Assembly: GCA_007449985.2 (NCBI GenBank)
Contig: VIIQ02000127.1
Coordinates: 1 to 64,000, forward strand
Length of the DNA stretch: 64,000 nucleotides
From: Desmodesmus armatus
Taxonomy: Eukaryota > Chlorophyta > Chlorophyceae > Sphaeropleales > Scenedesmaceae
Direction: 5' to 3'
A program made the position numbers and the translations under genes. How positions within the stretch are numbered: the stretch's first letter is position 1; each line of letters starts with the position of its first letter. The notes under the pieces were generated by a model, which ran no database searches, was not told the origin of the DNA, and saw only the letters and a list, made by a program, of their open reading frames with translations. Of the stretch, positions 54,848 to 64,000 are shown piece by piece.

Positions 54848-57459
54848 AGCCAGTTCTGCTGCACGGGCCTTCTTCTGCTTGCTCCTAAAGACTTCACACT
54901 CCTTCATGAAAGCGTACAGGCTCTTGCCGCCCTCGCTCTTTTGGATGCAGATTTTCTCCTGCTCTGCCAGATCCTCTGCAGCCTGCAATACAGTGCAGGG
55001 GCGGCCGCGCTCCCTGACAAGATCCACCGCATGCTGGGTGAGCTTGACGTAGATGGCATCATACTCGCTGCACCGCTGCTTGACCTCGCACCACTGCTTG
55101 CCGGCGTCGCACAGCTCCGCGCGGGTGTACTCGCCCTCAACCCCAGCAATGCTGCCTGTCACATCCTTCTCCTGCAAGGGTGGTGATGGTGGGACAGTAC
55201 AGCAACAAGGAAGTAGCGTGTAAGCCATCACCAATCCTACAACCAGCCAGTCACATTGGACCACAGTGAAGGACTTACAATGTGTGAAGACAATTCAAAA
55301 GCTGCAAGGCAAGGGTCATCAAGCTTGTCCTGCCATCTGCTGCCCTGGTGACATCAACCTTCTCTTGCTATCTGGTTCCTTATGATAAGGATCCATCCTA
55401 CTACAGCTATGCCCAATCCCCAAAGGGTACAGAAAAGGATCATGACACAGCACGGCGCAAACATTGCTGACTGCTGAGCACTTTTAACCCACCTCCATGT
55501 ACCACTTGACCATGGGCATAAGTCCTTGGTGGACTTATGCCCATCCATGCACTGCAGGCAGCTTGCCAAACCATGCACATGGGTCCCCCAGCCAGAAATA
55601 ATCATGCACAACAACAGCTCTATAACCCTGCAAGCTGCTGGGATAGTGGGCCTAGTGGGCCTGGCAGCCAACAACCCATGATGTTTAGCAGCTGAAGAAC
55701 AGCCTACCGATGCGGTCACTGACGTCGTGAGCAAAGCTCTTCAGCAGCACATCCCTGATCTCATCGCCTCGTGAGACTGTGCTGATGCCCATGGTCAGCA
55801 GAGTGCGTGTGAGGGCAGCCTTGGCATCAGCAGAGCCATACAGCTCCACACAGACCTTGATGTGGCTGTCCTTGGTGAACTGCACTGCTCCCAGGTTCTT
55901 GCGGTCTGCATTGCGCCCCTTGGTCAGGGTTGTGTACATGGTGGCATAACCGCCGTCAGCTCGCAGGCAAAAGGAGGGCAGCCCTGCCGTGACGCAGCAC
56001 ACAGTGGCCCAGCACACCAGGGCTGCATGAACATTCATGCAGCCCTGGGGCCCCAGCTTTTGCGCGCGCTTCTTCCCTGCGCGCTGCACCACAAGCAGTA
56101 GAGAGAGCAGTGGGGGCTTTGGTCAGTGCTTGAGACAGTCTTTTTCAATGCGCAGTTTTCATGCTGGTGCCGTCAATGCTGCAGCAGCACACTGGTACAG
56201 CTAGTGCATCTTGCCAGTGGGTGTGGATGCTGTGACCAGCTACCTGCATGGGCTGCACTTGTGTTGTTGGCTGGCCCTCTGGTGACAACAAACTGTGAGC
56301 CGGCCGCTATGATTCTGAACTTACCCACCATGCTTCCAAGAACCGGCCAGCTTTGGGGGCATCGCTGATGCTGGTGAGCTTGTCAGTGGTCTTATGCTCC
56401 TTGCACCAGGCCTGCACAGCCAAAAACATGTTGTCGTGGGAGTTGAAGGGGGTGTGCGCCCTCGCAGGAAGTCGACATCCCCCCCCCCCTCACCACCACT
56501 GCCGCATAGCCGTTGGAGCAGGCTGCCATGGAGCTTACCATTGTGCTGGATGTTGCACAGGCCGGCATGGTCATGCTGTACTCACAGCCTCACCCCCCCC
56601 CCCTCTGCTTCTGCTGCACTGCCCCATCAGCTGCCCTGGTGCTCACCTGCTCATACTGGTTGCCTGTACAGACCTGTCTCGACTGCCATGCTGTGGTCGC
56701 AGCTTTGGCTGTGTATTGGTATTGCAGCCCGCCCCCCAAGCTCCTGCTGCATGGCCCCAACAGCAGCTGCCTTGGCCCTTACCTGTTCCATGCTGGCTGG
56801 CTGTACAGACCTGGCTGTGTCATGCTGCCTAACAGCCATACCCTGCCCCCCCCCCCTCCTACGCCTGACAAGCCATGAACAAGCGGGACATTACTGCAGC
56901 AGTATGCATGCTGCTGTCTTGTTGTTACCTTGAAGTTGTTGATGTAGGGGTCATACTGCTTCTTGGTGCTGGCCTTCCTGTTGCCCTGCAGTAGCACCGC
57001 CTGCCGCGTCCTCTCTGCTTCAGTCCAGCCCCTGCAGCAGCCGACACCATCACATCATACCATGCATGCCTGCAAGCTCCATCTGCAACAATTCAGCATT
57101 GAACTGCAGCTCCATGGTCTCAGAAACCCAGCACAGCACTGCATGAAACTGCCTTACCCATCCACATGCTCTGCTGCTCCCTCCTCCTCCTCTTCCTCCT
57201 GCTCCTCGTCCTCCTCTGCCCCTGACTGCTCCTCCTCCTGCTCACTATAGTCACTGTCCTGGTCTTTGCTCCTTCTGCTGCGCTTGGATCCAGTGATGGG
57301 CTTCTTCCTGCGTTGCTGCTGCTGTTCCTGATCTGTTTCTACGTCAGTTAGCTCCCCGATGACGCTGGCTAGCTGATCTAGGCCCGACACTTCGCTGCTA
57401 CGAGCATCCACTTTATGGTAACGACGTTGGCCGCGGGTAGCACGTTGGCTTGTCCTCAT
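54785..57459 (-). CDS. Hypothetical six-exon protein, recombinase-like N-terminal segment
   Basis: Exons 57459-57158, 57031-56929, 56411-56325, 56083-55708, 55533-55493 and 55171-54785 join exactly to 431 residues ending in TAG. The 5' end lies by a CpG-rich patch (57350-57480). Residues 1-100 are basic then very acidic (Glu runs encoded by a CTC-rich stretch). Next comes 'RKASTKKQYDPYINNFKAWC', which resembles the SAM-like DNA-binding start of tyrosine recombinases and Cryptons. The rest is helical and ends in a Gln run and 'EDEGPGATS'. I see no catalytic Arg/His/Tyr set, so recombinase activity is not claimed. Exon 5 is only 41 bases and is the weakest call. A 32-base palindrome (56017-56048) lies inside exon 4. 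Confidence 0.6.
55512..55544. repeat. Perfect 14-bp stem hairpin
   Basis: ATGGGCATAAGTCC, a five-base loop TTGGT, then the exact complement. It covers the proposed 41-base exon 5 of the minus-strand gene. Confidence 0.95.
56017..56048. repeat. 32-base palindrome within a coding exon
   Basis: Fifteen bases (CCAGGGCTGCATGAA) are mirrored exactly around a central CA. It lies in exon 4 of the gene at 54785-57459. Confidence 0.95.
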
Positions 57460-57953
57460 ACTGACATCGTTGTGAACCAAGAGGGGAGCACAAGTGAATG
57501 CAACGGACAGGTGACGTGAGGCTTCTTTTTGAATACAAGGCAACGCTATACAACAATTTCATAGCCATACAGACACCATAGCGTTGGCAGGGCTTGGGCG
57601 CCTGTTAGATCCCTGCAGACCCGGACTGCCCCAGGAGGTGAGCTGCAAGGCCAGCAAGCACAGCCAAGGATGCGTCTGAACACAAGGAATTGTCCTGTGG
57701 CGCTCTGCGCGCCGCTGCGCGGCGCTTTACCCTACAAAAGTTAACAAAACCGCGCTGGCAGTCTGCCGGACAGGCATAAGGTCCGGCACCGGTCCGGCAC
57801 CCAGCACTCACTGTCCGGATACTGGAGAGAACTGGTGGTTTTAGGCCAGCAAAGTTTGACTACGCGCCAATTCTGCTGGCCGCCGCAAAGTCGGCCCTGT
57901 TAAGTTTGATTGGTGTTTTTGACAATGGCGGTACATCAGAAGGCACCTGCACC
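57350..57953. promoter_or_regulatory. CpG-rich stretch upstream of minus-strand gene
   Basis: CpG density is raised over the 5' exon of the gene starting at 57459 and on to about 57900. I infer promoter and 5' UTR sequence. No core elements were identified and no divergent gene is supported. Confidence 0.4.
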
Positions 57954-58222
57954 ACAGATCGAGGCCGTACACAGCTGGTGCATAATTACTCCATGGCTAT
58001 TTGTCAGCCTGTGAGAGACATCACGCTTGTTCACCTTTAAACTACGGTCAACAGGCCAAAAGCTCCTTTACAATGATAGAAACATATTGCTTCAAGAAAC
58101 AGCACACCACCTGCCTCCATCATGGCATGTCAGCCCACAGCACAGATCGCTTGTGCACAAGACACGTGTCTTGTGCTAACAGATGTTTCCTGCAGCCCAC
58201 TGGCAGCACACTTGTCAGTATG
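57954..58222 (+). repeat. Diverged dispersed repeat, copy 1
   Basis: Similar in order to 58985-59215: CAGATCGA(G/A)GCC at the left, TATGGCT(A/G)TTTGTCAG, CATGTCAGCCC and TCCTGCAGCCCA at the right. A third, shorter match lies near 58720-58800. Confidence 0.65.
58155..58176. repeat. Perfect 22-base palindrome
   Basis: GCACAAGACACGTGTCTTGTGC reads the same on both strands and centres on CACGTG, a G-box/E-box core bound by bHLH and bZIP factors in plants. Confidence 0.95.
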
Positions 58223-58984
58223 CAATACTAATTTACTTCAAGGGTGTTCATGGTGGGCTGCCTGCACTGCTGTTTGGGGTGTGCAAGGCATGTGTATCAA
58301 CAGCTTTCTGGACAGCCCACTCCAGGAATGCTGCCATTAGACTTTGTGCTGACCCCATGCAGTGGCGCTGCAGCATGCAGGTACCTGCCTGAGCGGGGAC
58401 TGAGCGATGCTGGGGGGGTGGAGGGTGGGGGAGGGGTGCTGCCTAAGGGTTGCAAAACCCTTTTGCGATGATGAGATTTTGCTGCAATTTGTGCATGCTT
58501 GCGGCGTTGAACCCGCACGTGGAGCACGCTCGCACTGACAGTGTGTCAGGCCATGCACATCAGATATGGACGGTCTGGAGTGTATGAATGAGTCAGCCTG
58601 GGTGATGGAGCGCAATCAACTCCATAGCAAGGCTACCAGGAAACAAGTCTCAATGTGACGTTAGACACATGTTATCAGGCTGGAAAGTATCTAGCAAGAG
58701 CAGCATCATTTGTCCCCGCGTCAGCCCATAGTGCACATCTCACAATCATGCTGGCAACGCTTCCTGAAAACCAGCGCACTTAGCAGTGCGGTACACTGCA
58801 GCATAGCCAGCGTGTTGCAGGCGGCCTGCGCTGTGGCGTGGCATACGGTATGCAATGCATGCTCATCAGCAGACACCAGGAGTTGTGCTCGCAAATGCTG
58901 CTGGTCGTCTGCAAGGCGACCAAAATAATTATCAATGTCAACACAAAGGTGGCAGGTGGCAGGACTGCAGGGTACGCTAGCGCA

Positions 58985-59215
58985 ACAGATCGAAGCCTTC
59001 ACCGGTTGTTGCGTAATCAATCTATGGCTGTTTGTCAGGCTGGTGTGACACGGCCCTTGTCCAGCTTCAGATCACAGCTACAAGGAAACACAACAAACAT
59101 GTTGCAGTCAGCAGGACACCATCACACAGGCTCCCATGTCAGCCCGCAACACGGGCCTCGTGCTGATAAAGCGTCCTGCAGCCCAGCGCACTCAACAGTA
59201 CGCCACAGTCTGCAC
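58985..59215 (+). repeat. Diverged dispersed repeat, copy 2
   Basis: Partner of 57954-58222, same orientation, about 1 kb away. Confidence 0.65.
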
Positions 59216-62200
59216 AGCCTGTCCTTGGAGCATGCTACAGGCTTCCTGCATCGTCCTGCAGGGCGAGCCGTGCCTTTGTAAAAGCAGATACCAGCACACG
59301 TGGCCGTGGATGCTGCTGCAAGATGTTTGCTAACCGCCTCAAGTTGCAACATGCACGTGCCTGCTTGAGCAGGGAAAGGCGAAACGGAGAGAGGGTGTTC
59401 TTGGAATGCATGTGCTGCCCAGGTTTGCAACTTGCAAACGTTTTGCATGTGCATGCGGCGTGCACAGTTGTTGCATTTTGCGACACATGATCGTGGTTGT
59501 TGAGTTGTAACGTTAACCCTGCACTTGCAGCGCACATGTCGGGTGCAATCTATGGCTGTTGTGCATCTGACTGCCTGCTGCTCAAACAAGTGCATGGCGC
59601 ACCCACACCCGTATACTGTGGCCAATGTGACAGTATGTGCCACCCACATAAAAAAAAGATAAAGATACAGAGACACCCCCTTGGTCTCTTAACGCCATAG
59701 GACTTCTTCCCATTGGCACTTCCCACATAGCATTGCATGCACTGTACTTACCATGCCGAATGCCAGCATAGTACTCAGACACAGCACTATGTGCTGCTAC
59801 ATCAACTGCTACGGTTATGGCATTTGCACACAGCGATGCACGTTGTATGCCGCCGTGTACAGTGTGCCATACTCCGGATCACCATCCTGGACAATGAGGC
59901 ATGTTGCAATGTCCACGTGTGACGTGCAGGGTGTGCAATGCTACCTTTCCTGCAGCTGCAAAGTGCTTTGGCAGCCCGGCTGCCTTGGTATTGCTGAAGC
60001 GCATCAACATGTTGATGTTGCTGAAGAGCCTTTCAGTGTGCATACTATGCAGTGTGCAAGTAGTTGGTGTCCTCGCATGTCTTGCAGGTGTGACCATTGC
60101 AGAACATGTTGTCTCAGGCGCATCAGTTGCTGCTGTTGGTGCTTTGCGGCTTTGCTGAATCAACACACTCCGAGCTTTCTGTCAAAACATTCATGCTAGC
60201 GGCCAACCTCCCGCCAGCTGTCAGCACAACATAGCTGATACTGTCTACAGATGTCACAGTGCAGGAATCTGTCCTGCAGTGCATGCTCCTTCTGCAGTCT
60301 TATGGCAAGGCGGTTAGCAGCTGTGCGGATGCCTGGTGATAGCCGCTATTGAAGACCGCACTGCTTCACAGGGCTGCTCTTGTCCAGCAGCAGTGCTGCC
60401 GGCTGATGCTGTTGCCGGCATGCCTTCATGGTGTCAGGGACCATTACAAAAAAAATTTGCACTAGCATGCATGTCGGCTGGGCTGCTTAGGGGTGGGCTG
60501 GGTATGTGCGTATGTTGTGTACTCTGTGGTGATTCAGCATCACGTGAGATGCTTGCGCATGCCATGCTAGTAGCCACGAGATCTGCACAGGGTGGCACCA
60601 AGATGTCGCCTCATCCACACCAACAAGGCCATGGCATGGCCTGGTCCTGCAGCTCACTGTCGCAGATGGTTCACTGCATGTGACTTTGGCTGCCTGCAGC
60701 AGCAGAAGCACCCATGCCTGAAGTGTCCTGCAGGCAGCAGCAGTAGCATTTTCTCTGCTGATAGATCTTGGCTCAGCCAGGGACAAAGGCAGTGTCTAGT
60801 GCTACATTTCTGGACATAGTGGTGCTGTGCTGGTGTCACAGTCGACAGAAGCAAAGCAGAATCCACCTCCACATACTAGGGGTCAGTGCAAGACGCCTGG
60901 CAGCAGCAGTAGGACTGGATATCAGGTCCAGCACAAGCGCTGAATGCAGGAGACAATCTGTGTTGACATGTCTGTCACCCTGCAGAGGAAATCACAAAAA
61001 TTGGCTTGATGGATCAGACGCCCTGGCAGTGCCAGGCTGGCACCAACCTGCAACCCGTGGACATTGTGGTAAACAGTCAGAGCTAGGCAGGGATGACACT
61101 GCTAGCCTGTTTCAACCTGGGCAGCCATGCGCGGGTGCGGACGGACTCATTCTGACAGCCATGCATCGCAATCTACCAGCCTGTCAGACCAGAACAGCAG
61201 TGCTGAGCAGCTACTCAGCCCAGTAGCTGTACATGCAGCATGATGATCATCATGAGGCACCAACGCAACCACCTTGACATAAGCAAACACCACAATGAAG
61301 CTGCTGCATGCTCTCTGCGCTTCTCTGCAAAGGTTTTTCTTGATCATTGCCACAACCGCCGCAAATGGCTAGTAACGTGCTGGGCATGCAGTTGTTACAT
61401 GAACAGCGGTGAAGGTCATTCATGTCACTTTCTCCCAGGAACCCATCACAGCTCATACAATCCCACCACTGGTGCAGTGCACAGCCATGCGTCACGGGTC
61501 TGCAAGAGGGCCTCGGGCTGAAAATCCCGTTTGTTTCAGTGCGGACCGACGGGTCACCTCATTCAGCGCCGTTTCAGTCTTGACTAAACTCTTAACTGAA
61601 TCACAAACCCCTTGAGACCCCCATCAGACAATTGTTTCAGCTATTGCAAAATTCCGATGGGCCCTGCCATGATGGTGTGCCACACTAGGGGCCGCCAAGC
61701 AATGTCACATGCGGCATGCATGCATGCAACAAGTGGCGTATCAACCCTGACCCCAGCACACACATTCAGTTGCTGCTTCGCACCGCGTGCCCTCACTGTT
61801 TCAAACTTTGAAAGCTAAGTTAGCTACACTGTTTGCAGGGTTGGACCATGAGCCCACTGGGCCCATGGGACGGCCAGCTTGGGCTGTCAGACAGCACAGC
61901 TCTGCAGCATCCTGCACTGTCCGCATCTGCTGCAGCCGCATCTACGTCTCTGCGCATATATGGCCTGCGCAGGCCTGAAGGTGTGACCGTCACAGGAGTC
62001 CTAGCCGCTACTGGATGTCTCTGTGTGGCAGCGCTGATGCCGTCAAAGCTGCATTTGCATGCTGTGTCGCCACACGTTTGCTGTGCTGGAGCTGCTGCTG
62101 CAGGATGCTACGCACGTCATCAGGGATCTTCAGCAGGGTCCAAAAAATGGCAGAACGATAGCAAAAGGCAGGCACAGATTATTGTGATCACAACTCCAAC

Positions 62201-63379
62201 ATGCCGCTTGTTGCTGGTGCTGAGTTCAGTGGTGCTGACTGATTGCCAGGTCATCCAGCCGAGCGTGTGCCATGCATGGCCATATGACCCATGGGATGGC
62301 GTGTCCTGTTCACAATAACAGTTGCAGGTTGTAACTGGCTCAGCACCAAAGCTGAACAACCCACAAGGAGCTGGAGCCAGGGGCTGATGGGGTACCAGGA
62401 ATGAAACAGGCATCTCTAGAACAGCGTCAAGGGCATGAACAAGAACACCTGGCAAGTGTTCCGCACAGCATGTGTGTGGCATCAGCAGCGCGGAAGCCCA
62501 GTAAGCCAAGGCATGGGTCCCGCAATTGGCCAGGAATTTGCAGACTGCGCGGGAAGTGCGGGTGTTTGAGTGTTCTGTTGACAAGGACAAGTGCCAACTA
62601 CCTGAGACTGATACCCTTGACATAGTGATACTATCAGCGGCGCACGGCCAGGCAGTACCCCACATTGTGTGTGTGCCGTTGTCTGACTCGGACGCGATGT
62701 CATGGTGTGCCATGCCAAAACAGCAGCCAGATTCCGCCCGCTGCGCGTCTCAGCAACACTGAGCATGATGTGGCCTTGATGAAGTTGACACAGCACTGCA
62801 GTACTGTTGGAAACAGACCGTGCAGCTGCATCAAAGCATTGGGTTGATATTCCTTTAGAAGCGACATCTGGGCCTGCATGCAACTGTTGCATGTGCCACA
62901 TGCTGGGCTCGGTGTCAGAGTGTACATAGCTTTTCAAATATCAGCTGCCTTGGCGCTCTCCAGGAGATCTTTGGCCGCCGCAGCTGTATGCAGGTGGGGC
63001 GTCGTCAGTTGTGCGCAGTCAAAGAAGGTAAGTCACACTCAGTATGACTTGGCCACCTGTTGATCACAGATATCCGCTTTTGCCAACTTGCCCCCCTGCA
63101 AGTGGGTGAGAGCGGCATCCTGCATGCTCCAGAGCATAGTACAGCATTGAATTCCATGACAACTAGCAGCTCTCCCTTGCACAAGCTATAGCTCGGTGCT
63201 CCAATACAGACGACCTGCGACGTACAGACGTCATGGCAGCTGCGCTGACAAGCCTGCAGGAGGCAATGCACTGTTGGTCCTGCATGTGGAGTAACCGTCA
63301 ATGCACTGTGGGCGGGCACTGCGACTTGACTCGACGATGCAATTAGGAGAAGCATGATGAGGGTTTTTTTGGTGCTTTG
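59216..63379. other. Long stretch without a supported gene
   Basis: Many frames of 60-200 codons exist on both strands, but none shows a recognisable domain. One plus-strand piece near 62526-62660 ('VRVFECSVDKDKCQLPETDT') is protein-like and might be an isolated exon. An A9 run occurs near 60448 and 59650 (A-rich). No RNA gene was recognised. Confidence 0.4.
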
Positions 63380-63668
63380 ACTCGGAATACTTCGGACCGT
63401 GTTGTATTGTGCACCCGTCACCTGCGCCAAGGTAGCGCGTCATGCGCCAGCGATTCTGTCCACCGTGCACCAGATGACCGGTATGGTATACTTCTCTGTC
63501 CGAAGCACGCGAAATAGCATCGCTGTCCTCGTTATTCCCCTCGTGGTCCTGTTCTTCATCGTACGGGGTGTCGTTCTCCCTGCCGTTGGGCAGCACTGCT
63601 GTTGTGCACAAGCACGCCTACGCGCATCTCACGGCAGCTGCTTTGATCTGAAATTGTTTGTCTTGACC
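63380..63668. promoter_or_regulatory. CpG-rich putative bidirectional promoter
   Basis: About 20 CpGs lie between 63400 and 63620, in strong contrast to the preceding 4 kb. It separates, and partly covers, two divergent first exons (63611 minus, 63669 plus). Confidence 0.45.
63422..63611 (-). CDS. Possible first exon of an unknown acidic protein
   Basis: From the ATG at 63611 the minus strand encodes a hydrophilic, acidic start ('GRENDTPYDEEQDHEGNNED') and reaches a GTGACG donor after 63422 in phase 1. Support is the CpG-rich setting and the coding-like composition. No downstream exon was identified. Confidence 0.3.
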
Positions 63669-64000
63669 ATGAAGAACAAACAACAACTGTCCAAGGTGGG
63701 CATGCTGCACCTGGCACAGGCAATCTGCTGCTGCAGCTGAGTATAGGCAACGGGCGATGCTCATCATGAAGCCATCAGGTTGAGTATTCATGCAGTGCAC
63801 TCTAAAACTGAATGTCCTTTCAAACTGTGGTGCAGGTCAAGGGTCAGCTCGAGGCAATCCACATGCGCAACCAGCAGAGGTCATATCTCAGCCACCAAGA
63901 TGTAGATGCCTGTACAAGTGCAAGGGTTTTGCGAATACTCACAGATTGCCTCCAACGGGTTCTCAAAAGCCTATTCTGTGTTATTGCAACCATTTCGGCA
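63669..64000 (+). CDS. Unknown protein, first exons, cut by window edge
   Basis: Exon 1 (63669-63695) encodes MKNKQQLSK and ends in GTGGGC. Exon 2 starts after a CAG at 63836 and stays open to the last base ('VKGQLEAIHMRNQQRSYLSH'). Both are phase 0 and join cleanly, and the start lies beside a CpG-rich patch. The sequence looks helical. The family cannot be judged from 64 residues. Confidence 0.45.

Noticed and set aside
54240..54897. Long minus-strand frames rich in Gly, Trp and Val
   Set aside because: They are translations of the minisatellite, open in several frames because the repeat lacks stops.
61833..62713. Overlapping 160-200 codon frames on both strands
   Set aside because: No domain, no coding-like composition contrast, and no splice context favour either.
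1..64000. CRISPR array, bacterial operons, rRNA or tRNA genes
   Set aside because: No regular spacer array, no Shine-Dalgarno-linked gene runs, and no cloverleaf with a TTC-loop motif was found. Introns and transit peptide show nuclear eukaryotic DNA.

Overview
The window reads as nuclear DNA of a green alga (Chlorophyta, probably Chlorophyceae). Genes are split by many GT-AG introns. A plastid-type 6-phosphogluconate dehydrogenase carries a transit peptide, a MYND-finger protein resembles a family expanded in chlorophycean algae, and CAG/CTG runs and long C or G tracts are common. CpG looks depleted except in short CpG-rich patches that sit at gene starts. That contrast fits a genome with cytosine methylation, but I did not compute it.

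Layout. 0.8-3.1 kb (+): 3' part of a DUF2358/NTF2-like gene. 5.0-12.3 kb (+): complete plastid 6PGDH, 14 exons. Both genes have introns littered with partial copies of their own exons. 14.0-18.3 kb (+): 14-exon unknown nuclear-type protein built from repeated phase-1 exon modules. 20.8-25.3 kb (-): apparently intact 8-exon KDZ transposase. 27.6-28.2 kb (-): leucine-rich-repeat remnant. 28.2-29.0 kb: two nearly identical 130-bp direct repeats. 30.0-33.6 kb (-): decayed mobile element encoding a C5 cytosine DNA methyltransferase, a Gypsy/Ginger-type DDE integrase and a PHD finger. 35.4-38.8 kb (+): MYND-finger gene. 42.5-43.0 and 45.6-47.0 kb (-): further F-box/LRR family members, the first decayed. 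47.8-52.5 kb (-): lysine-rich mini-exons with a broken ABCC-transporter block lying between them. 52.6 kb (+): start of an unknown gene divergent from the mini-exon gene across a CpG-rich patch. 53.2-54.7 kb: two tandem arrays. 54.8-57.5 kb (-): six-exon hypothetical gene. 63.4-64.0 kb: two divergent gene starts around another CpG-rich patch, the right one running off the window.

Two things stand out. One is the element that links a methylation writer to an integrase and a chromatin reader. The other is the regular pattern of tandem duplications across splice junctions: upstream copies carry the acceptor and 5' exon part, downstream copies carry the 3' exon part and usually the donor. Several conserved genes carry single-base frameshifts or in-frame stops. 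6PGDH, the KDZ transposase, the module gene and the 54.8-57.5 kb gene splice to exact open frames, so the damage is local. All exon calls are by eye from splice consensus, phase and family knowledge; no alignment or search was run.
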